Shown: piece after piece, positions 1-5,555 of the stretch
Numbering within the stretch: the stretch's first letter is position 1
Layout: each line of letters begins with the position of its first letter
Origin: a bacterium
Lineage (GTDB): Bacteria; SZUA-79; Acidulodesulfobacterales; Acidulodesulfobacteraceae
Reading direction: 5' to 3'
Length of the DNA stretch: 6,290 nt
Assembly: GCA_021821565.1 (NCBI GenBank)
Contig: JAKACI010000089.1
Span: 1 to 6,290, forward strand
Notes under the pieces: generated by a model
What the model saw: the letters and a program-made list of their open reading frames with translations, nothing else
Told to the model about the DNA's origin: nothing
Database searches by the model: none
Position numbers and translations under genes: made by a program

Positions 1-50
1 TTTGGAGATTTTAAACTCCTTTATCAAAATAATCTGATATAATTTTCATA

Positions 51-99
51 AGCGGATAACCTCTTTAATTTGAGATAATGGTGTTATCCGCTATTTTAT
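51..99 (+). terminator. Terminator-like hairpin at left edge
   Basis: AGCGGATAAC (51-60) pairs perfectly with GTTATCCGCT (83-92), giving a 10-bp stem around a 22-nt loop. It is followed by a T-rich tail from 93 onward (ATTTTATTATTATTTT). This fits an intrinsic terminator for a plus-strand gene left of the window, although the loop is long. It could instead be an operator-type dyad. Confidence 0.45.
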
Positions 100-119
100 T
101 ATTATTTTCAGTTAAGGAA

Positions 120-165
120 TAGACATAATGAAAGTTATTTATTTATAGACATTTTAAAAGTTATT
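120..165. repeat. Pair of 20-bp direct repeats upstream of satP promoter
   Basis: The pattern TAGACAT-N4-AAAGTTATT occurs at 120-139 and again at 146-165, a 26-bp period. Sixteen fixed positions match and only the four spacer bases differ. The pair lies just upstream of the TTGACA promoter candidate at 186, where an activator or response regulator would be expected to bind. The binding role is inference; the repeat is seen directly. The heptamer TAGACAT also occurs on the minus strand at 4252-4246, upstream of hemB. Confidence 0.4.
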
Positions 166-185
166 AACAATTAAAATTATTTATA

Positions 186-214
186 TTGACATTTGATTTA
201 GGTTGTTATATATA
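186..214 (+). promoter_or_regulatory. Sigma-70-type promoter candidate for satP
   Basis: A perfect TTGACA (186-191) is followed after 17 bp by TATATA (209-214), close to the housekeeping consensus TTGACA-N17-TATAAT. It points toward satP, whose start codon is over 300 nt downstream. In such A/T-rich DNA a good -10 match is cheap, but a perfect -35 at correct spacing is less so. A second possible -10, TATAAT at 370-375, has no recognisable -35. Confidence 0.4.
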
Positions 215-483
215 AGTAATTATGTAATATTAAAAATAATTAGATTAATTAATAAATTTAGATTAAATAATAAATAAAAATTTTTTGATAAAATATTTAA
301 GTATATATTTTATTTAAGCGTTATTATGTAACTTTCTCTGAAATACAGTAGCTAGGCGTTATTTTGCGTTATAATGTGTTTAATAAAGTATTGCATGGAA
401 ATAAAGGCTGTATTTAAGTACATATCATCGGAATTATATATAAATTATTTATTTAGAAAAGATGATTTTAATACTTTAAATAA

Positions 484-500
484 CCTTGTACTGTACAAGG
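484..500. promoter_or_regulatory. Perfect 17-bp palindrome in satP leader
   Basis: CCTTGTAC (484-491), a central T (492) and GTACAAGG (493-500) form a perfect 8-1-8 dyad, much more G/C-rich than its surroundings. It ends 55 bp before the satP start codon. The size and symmetry suit a dimeric repressor or activator operator. I cannot assign it to a known regulator family. The right arm overlaps an AAGGAG that has no start codon at working distance, so it is unlikely to be a ribosome binding site. Confidence 0.4.
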
Positions 501-555
501 AGTAAGGTATCGTAATAACAACTAAACGATTAAGTTAAGTAAGGAGGGAATTATT

Positions 556-1161
556 ATGTCTGAAGAAAAAAGTGGAACAGAAGTAACTTGGAGGGTCGGC
601 GATCCGAGCGCAATTGGTTTGATTTCTTACGGTATTGCCTTGGCTTTAATAAGTATGATGGTGGGCGGAATGATGGGAAAGCCAAGCTTTTTAATCATGT
701 CTATTGTTTTTATCGGGGCATTTGGTATCGGTATTGCAGGGATATTAGATTTTTTCAGAGGGCAAACTTTCGGAGGAGTTGCGTTTTTAGGATGGGGTCT
801 ATTTTTCGGCGCGTTTGCGCAGCTTAATATGGGACCAACTTTTAAAACTGCAATGTTTCACGCAGGACCGGCTCTGGCATTTCTTGGTTGGTATTTTATA
901 TTCTGGGCTGTTTTTGGGCTACTAACCTTTTTAGGATCTATTGTAGCTAAAAAATGGATAATGCTGCAAATTGCTCTCGGTTTTACAACGCTAATGCTGA
1001 TAATTGTTGCCATAGCTCACTGGTTAGGAGTTACGGGACCAGATCCTTTACTTATGTTTATTGCCGGCATATGCGGGTTGATTGCCGCTGCGTCCGCAGG
1101 TTATACGGCATTTGCCGCTTTTTTAAATGAAATTGCGGGAAAAACCGTTCTTCCTGCATAG
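556..1161 (+). CDS. satP: Acetate/succinate transporter, GPR1/FUN34/YaaH (SatP) family
   Basis: The 201-residue product is a small inner-membrane protein of the AceTr (GPR1/FUN34/YaaH) family, whose E. coli member SatP imports acetate and succinate with protons. Six hydrophobic segments can be read at about 19-39, 45-65, 72-90, 104-130, 134-157 and 163-190, the family's usual topology and near the usual length. DPSAIGL (16-22) stands where the family signature NPAPLGL lies. GIAGILDFFRGQTFGG (59-74) and the C-terminal end LNEIAGKTVLP (190-200) match E. coli YaaH closely. The start is well supported: AAGGAGG at 541-547 lies 8 bases before ATG. The stop is TAG. The gene stands alone, with a terminator-like hairpin behind it. 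Substrate is inferred from the family; acetate is most likely. Confidence 0.9.
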   Translation: MSEEKSGTEVTWRVGDPSAIGLISYGIALALISMMVGGMMGKPSFLIMSIVFIGAFGIGIAGILDFFRGQTFGGVAFLGWGLFFGAFAQLNMGPTFKTAMFHAGPALAFLGWYFIFWAVFGLLTFLGSIVAKKWIMLQIALGFTTLMLIIVAIAHWLGVTGPDPLLMFIAGICGLIAAASAGYTAFAAFLNEIAGKTVLPA

Positions 1162-1204
1162 TTTGTTACAAACACACCTTATCGGCGACTAATATCAATT
1201 AAGA

Positions 1205-1233
1205 GGGGGAGCTATACAATAAATAGCTTCCCC
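1205..1233 (+). terminator. Terminator-like hairpin after satP
   Basis: GGGGGAGCTAT (1205-1215) pairs with ATAGCTTCCCC (1223-1233) in an 11-bp stem with one G-U pair (1209 with 1229) and a 7-nt loop. It begins 44 bases after the satP stop. The stem is strong for this DNA, but the sequence behind it is mixed A/T rather than a clean T run. It may act as an intrinsic terminator or as an RNA-end protector. Confidence 0.5.
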
Positions 1234-1340
1234 ATTAAATTAATATAGAATTAAAATATTTTGCATTGCAGGCTATTTTAGAAATATTTTTTTAAACTAT
1301 TCCATATACTTTAATTCTTTCATAGAAATTTATTTTCTGA

Positions 1341-1487
1341 ATGAGCCGTCTAAATGCCGATGGCTTTAAAGCGTATCCGCCCACGCGGGAATGATTTAGA
1401 AAGGATTTATAGTTTCACCCGCCATATGCAGTCATTCCGAAGGAAAGCACGCAGTGTTTTATAGCCGTCGGCATTTAGACGGCTCAT
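1341..1487. repeat. 147-bp element with 30-bp inverted arms
   Basis: The left arm 1341-1370 begins ATGAGCCGTCTAAATGCCGA and is matched in reverse complement by 1458-1487: the outer 20 bases are perfect, followed by one T-G and one T-T mismatch in the next ten. The 87-bp interior holds smaller dyads: GGAATGA (1388-1394) with TCATTCC (1432-1438), GCGGG (1385-1389) with CCCGC (1418-1422), and CCGC-CCAC-GCGG (1377-1388). Either strand could fold into a long branched hairpin. The G/C content stands out from the flanks. It looks like a dispersed palindromic repeat or a small non-autonomous mobile element. I see no clear target-site duplication and no transposase. Confidence 0.6.
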
Positions 1488-1491
1488 CCTG

Positions 1492-1528
1492 TATTTCTTA
1501 TCATTGAAATATTTGAAATATCATTGAT
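1492..1528. repeat. 37-bp direct repeat, copy 1
   Basis: This 37-bp stretch is repeated exactly at 1558-1594. It starts TATTTCTTATC and ends ATCATTGAT. Inside it are two copies of ATCATTGA, 20 bp apart, and the small dyad ATATTT-G-AAATAT. It begins five bases after the inverted-repeat element ends. Confidence 0.85.
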
Positions 1529-1557
1529 TTTTAGAATTTTGATACTGTTTAGAAGAA

Positions 1558-1594
1558 TATTTCTTATCATTGAAATATTTGAAATATCATTGAT
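1558..1594. repeat. 37-bp direct repeat, copy 2
   Basis: This is an exact copy of 1492-1528. The two are separated by a 29-bp unique stretch (1529-1557), a 66-bp period. The dimensions resemble one CRISPR repeat-spacer-repeat unit, but there are only two copies, no cas gene in view, and the repeat is almost all A/T. A local duplication or a regulatory repeat is more likely. Confidence 0.85.
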
Positions 1595-1629
1595 AGTTTC
1601 TATGGAAGAATTAAAACAGCAGTTTTTGC

Positions 1630-1658
1630 TTGCTTTATTTTCTATAATATAATATTAT
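1630..1658 (+). promoter_or_regulatory. Weak promoter candidate for aldehyde dehydrogenase gene
   Basis: TTGCTT (1630-1635), 17 bp, then TATTAT (1653-1658) is the best-spaced pair upstream of the gene. Only the first half of the -35 matches consensus. TATAAT hexamers at 1643-1648 and 1658-1663 lack a good -35. The A/T bias makes chance matches likely. Confidence 0.25.
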
Positions 1659-1696
1659 ATAATACAATTTCACACAGTTATTATCTAAGATTTAAG

Positions 1697-1730
1697 TAAT
1701 ATTAAATCTATTTTTTTAGATTTAATATTA
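1697..1730 (+). repeat. Perfect 14-bp hairpin in aldehyde dehydrogenase leader
   Basis: TAATATTAAATCTA (1697-1710) and TAGATTTAATATTA (1717-1730) are perfect inverted repeats around a T6 loop (1711-1716). The hairpin ends 50 bases before the ATG at 1781. It could be an operator, a leader hairpin, or a weak A/T-stem terminator; no T run follows the stem, so the last is least likely. Confidence 0.5.
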
Positions 1731-1780
1731 TCCATTAAATAAATTAAATAAATAAAATAAAAATTATTTTAAAAACAAAT

Positions 1781-3199
1781 ATGGAAAAAAAATACCCTTT
1801 ATTTATTAACGGCAAATGGATTGAAAAAGATGATTTTTATGAAGATATTAATCCTTATAGCGGCAAAATAGAAGCTCTTTTAAGTAAGCCTGATAAAAAA
1901 GATATAAAACTTGCCATTGATTCTTTGCAGGAAGGTTTTATACAGATGAAAAATCTTCATGCGTATGAAAGAGCAGAAATTCTTGAAAGGACGGCATCCA
2001 ATTTAGAAAAGAATTCTAAAGAAATTGCGCATTTCATAACTCTTGAAGTAGGTAAGGCTTTTAAATATTCTTTAGTTGAAGCAAACAGGGTTGTCAATGT
2101 TTTTAAGTTTGCAGCGGAAGAAGCTAAAAGATTGCATGGCGAGACTATTCCTATGGATGCGGTTAAAGGATATGAAAATAAAATAGCTTTTTATACGCGT
2201 GTTCCTGTAGGTATTATCGCGGCAATTACTCCGTTTAATTTTCCCATTAATCTTCCGGCGCATAAAATAGCGCCTGCCATAGCGGCAGGAAACGCAATTG
2301 TTTTTAAGCCTTCGATAAACGGTTCTATTACAGCGTATTATTTGGTTAAAGCATTAATTGAATCAGGGCTGCCCGAAAAAGCGATATGTCTTTTATACGG
2401 AGACAAAGATACCGGAGAAAGTATTACGACAAATGAAAAAATAAGAATGATAAGTTTTACCGGAAGCCCCAATGCAGGCAGAGAAATAATGGCAAAAGGC
2501 GGACTGAAAAAATATACTATGGAGCTTGGAAGCAATTCAGCTTTAATTATAGATAAAACTGCAAATATAATTGAGGCTGCCAAAAAATCCGTTATCGGTT
2601 CTTTTTATAATTCAGGTCAAGTTTGTATATCGCTTCAAAGAATATATGTTCATAAAGATATTGAACAATCTTTCATAGAACATTTTGTTAAAGAAACAAA
2701 AAAACTTAAAATAGGCGACCCTTTAGATAAAGATACCGATATAGGACCGATTATCAACGGCGATGCAAAAGAACGCATAACTTCATGGAATAAAGAAGCT
2801 GTTTCCGACGGAGCAAAAATAGAACTTGGAGGAAATTTTGACGGCAATATTTTAGAACCCACTATTTTTTCCAATGTTCATCAAAAGATGAAAATATCAT
2901 GCCTTGAAGTTTTCGCTCCTATTGTCAGCATTGTTGCTTTTGAGGATATAAAAGAAGCAGTTGATTATGTCAATGACTCAATATACGGTCTTCAAGCCGG
3001 AGTTTACACAAACGATATGAAAAACGCAATGTATTGCATAAAGAATATTGACGCAGGCGGAGTCCTTATTAACGATATTCCTACTACAAGAGCAGACCAT
3101 CAGCCTTACGGCGGAGTCAAAGAGTCCGGCTTTGGAAGAGAAGGCGTAAAATATGCGGCTGAAGAGATGACGGAATTAAAATTTATAAGTTTTTCATAA
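1781..3199 (+). CDS. NAD(P)-dependent aldehyde dehydrogenase
   Basis: The 472-residue product is a full-length soluble member of the aldehyde dehydrogenase superfamily, which oxidises an aldehyde to an acid via a thioester on a catalytic cysteine. All key elements are present: Asn153 in PFNFP, Lys176 in FKPS, the cofactor-site FTGS at 226-229, the general base Glu248 in MELGSN, nucleophile Cys282 in GQVC, Glu376 in LEVFAP, and the C-terminal PYGGVKESGFGREG at 442-455. The end (RADHQPYGG to EEMTEL) resembles the branch holding GapN, lactaldehyde and phosphonoacetaldehyde dehydrogenases; which aldehyde is used cannot be told. The ATG has no visible Shine-Dalgarno (upstream AAAAACAAAT), but it fits the family's N-terminus. 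The gene converges on hemB, overlapping it by 6 bp. The family call is very secure and the substrate is open. Confidence 0.93.
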   Translation: MEKKYPLFINGKWIEKDDFYEDINPYSGKIEALLSKPDKKDIKLAIDSLQEGFIQMKNLHAYERAEILERTASNLEKNSKEIAHFITLEVGKAFKYSLVEANRVVNVFKFAAEEAKRLHGETIPMDAVKGYENKIAFYTRVPVGIIAAITPFNFPINLPAHKIAPAIAAGNAIVFKPSINGSITAYYLVKALIESGLPEKAICLLYGDKDTGESITTNEKIRMISFTGSPNAGREIMAKGGLKKYTMELGSNSALIIDKTANIIEAAKKSVIGSFYNSGQVCISLQRIYVHKDIEQSFIEHFVKETKKLKIGDPLDKDTDIGPIINGDAKERITSWNKEAVSDGAKIELGGNFDGNILEPTIFSNVHQKMKISCLEVFAPIVSIVAFEDIKEAVDYVNDSIYGLQAGVYTNDMKNAMYCIKNIDAGGVLINDIPTTRADHQPYGGVKESGFGREGVKYAAEEMTELKFISFS

Positions 3200-4180
3200 A
3201 TTTCTTAAAATATTTGCGGCATATAAAGCATAATAAGTAATTATTATATCCGCTCCTGCCCGTTTTATAGATGTCAGCATTTCAATTACAGCCTTTTCTT
3301 CATTTAAATAGCCTGCTTGCGCTGCGGCTTTTATCATTGAGTATTCGCCTGATACATTATAAGCAGCTAAAGGTCTTTTGAAAGTTTGTTTTATTCTGTA
3401 TATTATATCAAGATAGCTTAATGCCGGTTTTACCATTATAATATCGGCGCCTTCGTCAAGGTCTAATTCTGTTTCAAGAACAGCTTCATCGGAATTTGAA
3501 GGATTCATTTGATATGCTTTTCTGTTGCCGAATTTTGGAATGCAATCTGCGGCATCCCTGAAAGGTTCGTAAAAACTTGAAGCATACTTAGAAGAATAAG
3601 ACATTATAGGAATATTGACAAGCTGCTCATCATCTAAAGCTTCTCTGATTTTTCTTACTCTGCCGTCCATCATATCCGACGGAGCAATTATATCGGCACC
3701 CGCTTTTGCATAGGATACGCTTATTTTAGCAAGATATTCAAGTGTTTCATCGTTTTTCACATATCCGTTATCGTCCACTATGCCGCAATGACCGTGAGAT
3801 GTATAATCGCAGAGGCAAACATCTGTTATAACTATTAAATCGGGATAAATTTCTTTTACGGCTCTTAAAGTTTGCTGAACTATGCCATTATCGGAATAGC
3901 TTTCCGAGCCAATTTCATCTTTATGTTCCGGAACGCCGAAAATAAGTATGCCGCCAATTTTTAAATCTTCAACTTTTTTTAATTCTTTTATAAGCTCGTC
4001 TATTGTATATCTGAATTGTCCGGGCATTGTGTTTATCGGTTCTTTTTTGCCTGCGCCGTGCATAACAAAATAAGGCATGATAAATTTTGACGGGTCAAGC
4101 GAATTTTCGCTCACTAATTTTAATAAATTTTGTGAAGTTCTTAATCTTCTTGGTCTAATATATGGAAAACCTGCATTCAT
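3194..4180 (-). CDS. hemB: Delta-aminolevulinic acid dehydratase (porphobilinogen synthase)
   Basis: The 328-residue cytosolic enzyme condenses two 5-aminolevulinate molecules into porphobilinogen, the second common step of haem, sirohaem and cobalamin synthesis. Length and order fit bacterial HemB. Schiff-base lysines are Lys198 (SYSSKYASSFYEPFR) and Lys251 (MVKPALSYLD). The metal site is the cysteine type, DVCLCDYTSHGHC at 120-132 with Cys122, Cys124 and Cys132, so a zinc-dependent enzyme is expected rather than the Asp-rich Mg-only form. Glu236 lies where E. coli Glu232 binds allosteric Mg. SIKRAGAD (304-311) is also conserved. The ATG at 4180 gives the normal N-terminus; AGGCG nine bases upstream is a weak ribosome site. 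The gene is monocistronic here. Dyads at 4233-4386 may regulate it. Confidence 0.98.
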   Translation of the reverse strand: MNAGFPYIRPRRLRTSQNLLKLVSENSLDPSKFIMPYFVMHGAGKKEPINTMPGQFRYTIDELIKELKKVEDLKIGGILIFGVPEHKDEIGSESYSDNGIVQQTLRAVKEIYPDLIVITDVCLCDYTSHGHCGIVDDNGYVKNDETLEYLAKISVSYAKAGADIIAPSDMMDGRVRKIREALDDEQLVNIPIMSYSSKYASSFYEPFRDAADCIPKFGNRKAYQMNPSNSDEAVLETELDLDEGADIIMVKPALSYLDIIYRIKQTFKRPLAAYNVSGEYSMIKAAAQAGYLNEEKAVIEMLTSIKRAGADIIITYYALYAANILRNL

Positions 4181-4232
4181 AGTTATAATCGCCTGTTTAA
4201 TTTTATAAATATCTTAAAAAATCATAAATATC

Positions 4233-4246
4233 TTAACAAATGTTAA
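4233..4246. promoter_or_regulatory. Perfect dyad TTAACA-N2-TGTTAA upstream of hemB
   Basis: TTAACA (4233-4238), AA, TGTTAA (4241-4246) is a perfect 6-2-6 inverted repeat, 53 bp before the hemB start codon. On the minus strand it follows directly after TAGACA (4252-4247), a -35-like hexamer, so a bound protein would sit in the spacer of a possible promoter. The -10 at that spacing is poor. It resembles the dyads at 4301 and 4372. Confidence 0.35.
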
Positions 4247-4300
4247 TGTCTAAATATAAATATTTATAAATCTAAACTTAACGCCTCTGTAATAATATAA

Positions 4301-4314
4301 TTAACTAAAAGTTA
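4301..4314. repeat. Dyad repeat TTAACTAAAAGTTA, copy 1
   Basis: The inverted repeat TAACT-AAA-AGTTA occurs here and, extended by one base pair, at 4372-4386. The two starts are 71 bp apart. Similar A/T flanks on both sides (TAATAATATAA versus TATAATAATTTAG on the left) suggest a longer, decayed direct repeat. An operator for hemB is possible. Confidence 0.45.
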
Positions 4315-4371
4315 GATTATTAATATAAAATATTTTTTAATTATATTTTTTATTTAAGTATAATAATTTAG

Positions 4372-4386
4372 TTAACTAAAAGTTAA
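4372..4386. repeat. Dyad repeat TTAACTAAAAGTTAA, copy 2
   Basis: TTAACT-AAA-AGTTAA is a perfect 6-3-6 inverted repeat. It overlaps a second perfect palindrome, TTTAGTTAACTAAA (4367-4380), so AGTTAA half-sites occur at 4370 and 4381 in the same direction, 11 bp apart, and once inverted at 4372. Such overlapping half-sites on one helix face suit cooperative binding by a regulator. The site lies about 190 bp from the hemB start, which is far for a simple repressor. Confidence 0.4.
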
Positions 4387-4504
4387 TTTATTAAACTGTT
4401 TTTTCTTATTAAGAAATAGTATATAATTTTTTTTTATTACTTTCAATGTTGCACATTATATTTTTATATAACTTTTGTAATTATTAAAATATAATTATAA
4501 TACA

Positions 4505-4531
4505 AATAATATAATAAATTATTATATTATT
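4505..4531. repeat. 27-bp perfect A/T palindrome behind the restriction gene
   Basis: AATAATATAATAA (4505-4517), a central A, and TTATTATATTATT (4519-4531) are perfect inverted repeats. The palindrome begins two bases past the TAA stop of the endonuclease gene (4536-4534). It may extrude as a cruciform or form an A-U hairpin ending the restriction transcript. It has no G or C and no following T run, so it would be an unusual terminator. Confidence 0.55.
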
Positions 4532-4533
4532 AA

Positions 4534-5553
4534 TTAAATAAAATCATAAATAGCTTTCAATAAAATATTAGACCTATTTATATTATATTTTCCTTCCTCA
4601 TCAAACAAAGAATTGTTAAAAATTTTCTGATTAAATTCTTTAAGTTTTTGGCTATATTTAAATATACTCATTTCATCATATAAATTCCATTGTCCAAGAA
4701 TATTATTATATTTATTTGAGTTTTTTTCAAAATTTAACGGGTCATTAATAAAATTAAAATTGTCTATCCAGTTAGATTTTGCAATATCGTTAATTATTTT
4801 CAAAATAATTCCCATAGTATTTTCTTCGCCGCTTAATCTGTTCCACATTTCATCCGCAAGCAAAATTTCTTTTTCGTCAAAAAATTTTTTAAATTCTATA
4901 ATACTCTCTATAAATTTTTTTTTATCATAACCTGTCGGATTATGATTATTTAACGGATCAAACGGAAATCCTATAAAAAATCTAATTTCTTTATCGGGAT
5001 ATATATTTTTTAAAATTGTTTTGGCATTTAAAATTTTTAACTTTTCTCCTTTCATTTCTCCTGAATTTTGATGAACAGATTTAAGTTCTATAGCTTCAAT
5101 ATATTTATCGGTTATCACAAAATTATCGGCAGTAAAATTAGTACCGCTTATTTCTTTCACCCCTTTTTTATATATTAGTTGTTCTTCTTTTTCAATATTA
5201 GGCGTGGTAATTCCGTTCTTAAGGTCGGTAATAATTTCTGAAATAGCTTTTTGTTGTTCCTCTGTAATATTGTAATTTTTAAATATTCTTTTCTCTCCAT
5301 CGCTTAAAATGTGAGCTATATTTTCAAAAAAAATTTGCCCAAGTGTGGTATTTAAGCCGTGCAGCCAGCTTGAAAGAGATATAAGATAAGGAATATCTAA
5401 GTTTGTTTCTATTTTTTCTTTAAAAGCATTTAAAAAGGCAATGTGAAATGGCGCATTTCTATTGCTTTGACTATTTTCAGGAAAATTATCAAAACGTTTT
5501 TTTAATACTTTTATGACTTCTAATGATATTGACTGGATTTTATTTTTTTCCAT
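4534..5553 (-). CDS. TdeIII-family type II restriction endonuclease
   Basis: The 339-residue product resembles the TdeIII/MjaII endonuclease family, whose named members cut at GGNCC; that specificity is transferred only by similarity. Family landmarks visible are PFHIAFL (35-41), the SLSSWLHGLNTTLGQIFFENIA block (59-80), and LLADEMWNRLSGEEN (231-245). A PD-(D/E)XK-type catalytic core is likely at Asp143, Glu156 and Lys158 (TADNF then IELKS). RFFIGFPFDP (191-200) probably forms the next core strand. The ATG follows the methylase stop by two bases with only a weak ribosome site, so translational coupling is likely. The gene looks A/T-richer than hemB: 4681-4740 has 12 G/C of 60, against 24 of 60 in 3421-3480. 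No controller (C) gene is in view. The fold is well supported and the exact site less so. Confidence 0.82.
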   Translation of the reverse strand: MEKNKIQSISLEVIKVLKKRFDNFPENSQSNRNAPFHIAFLNAFKEKIETNLDIPYLISLSSWLHGLNTTLGQIFFENIAHILSDGEKRIFKNYNITEEQQKAISEIITDLKNGITTPNIEKEEQLIYKKGVKEISGTNFTADNFVITDKYIEAIELKSVHQNSGEMKGEKLKILNAKTILKNIYPDKEIRFFIGFPFDPLNNHNPTGYDKKKFIESIIEFKKFFDEKEILLADEMWNRLSGEENTMGIILKIINDIAKSNWIDNFNFINDPLNFEKNSNKYNNILGQWNLYDEMSIFKYSQKLKEFNQKIFNNSLFDEEGKYNINRSNILLKAIYDFI

Positions 5554-5555
5554 AA

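Larger units (their letters stand above)
1..555. other. Non-coding region upstream of satP
   Basis: I see no convincing gene on either strand. From left to right it holds a terminator-like hairpin (51-99), two direct repeats (120-165), a TTGACA/TATATA promoter candidate (186-214), three GCGTTAT heptamers (318-372) with a TATAAT hexamer (370-375), and a perfect 17-bp palindrome (484-500). A 43-codon open frame at 374-505 has no ribosome binding site and is not called as a gene. If the promoter at 186 is the one used, satP has a leader of more than 300 nt, which would leave room for regulation. I recognise no known riboswitch in it. Confidence 0.6.
1162..1780. other. Non-coding region between satP and aldehyde dehydrogenase gene
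   Basis: No gene is supported here. It contains a terminator-like hairpin (1205-1233), a repeat element with 30-bp inverted arms (1341-1487), two exact copies of a 37-bp repeat (1492-1528 and 1558-1594), a weak promoter candidate (1630-1658) and a perfect hairpin (1697-1730). The inverted-repeat element is visibly richer in G/C than its flanks, which suggests it was inserted. Confidence 0.6.
4181..4533. other. A/T-rich intergenic region between hemB and the restriction gene
   Basis: This 353-bp stretch has no gene that I can support. It should contain the hemB promoter (minus strand), but no convincing -35/-10 pair stands out. It holds TTAAC/GTTAA dyads at 4233-4246, 4301-4314 and 4372-4386, a TTTCTT-ATT-AAGAAA dyad (4402-4416) followed on the plus strand by a T-rich run, and the 27-bp palindrome at 4505-4531. 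Confidence 0.55.

Noticed and set aside
51..60. Lac-operator-like strings (AGCGGATAAC here and CAATTTCACACAG at about 1666)
   Set aside because: The first is one arm of a local hairpin with its own complementary arm at 83-92, and the two strings are 1.6 kb apart. The resemblance to lac control or vector sequence is coincidental.
352..367. A possible sigma-54 promoter (GG at 355-356, GC at 366-367)
   Set aside because: The interval between GG and GC is 9 rather than 10 bases and the flanking consensus is absent.
374..505. A 43-codon open frame starting ATG upstream of satP, ending inside the palindrome region
   Set aside because: It has no ribosome binding site, no recognisable similarity and A/T-driven composition, and its end coincides with an operator-like palindrome. 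A leader peptide is not excluded but not supported.
588..827. A second plus-strand frame inside satP
   Set aside because: It lies wholly within satP in another frame, is rich in Arg and aromatic residues from frame-shifted reading, and matches nothing I recognise.
1341..1487. Short peptides on both strands of the inverted-repeat element (17 codons plus strand, 26 codons minus strand)
   Set aside because: They arise from the symmetry of the arms, have no ribosome binding site and diverge immediately inside the element.
1492..1594. A CRISPR mini-array
   Set aside because: There are only two repeats and one interval, an A/T-only style of repeat, no cas genes in view and no leader. Repeat and spacer lengths alone are not enough.
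2072..2874. Minus-strand open frames inside the aldehyde dehydrogenase gene
   Set aside because: They are shadows of a clearly conserved gene on the other strand and show no family features.
4402..4435. TTTCTT-ATT-AAGAAA dyad followed by a T run as a plus-strand terminator
   Set aside because: The stem is only 6 bp with one G-C pair, the T run is about ten bases away, and no plus-strand gene precedes it.
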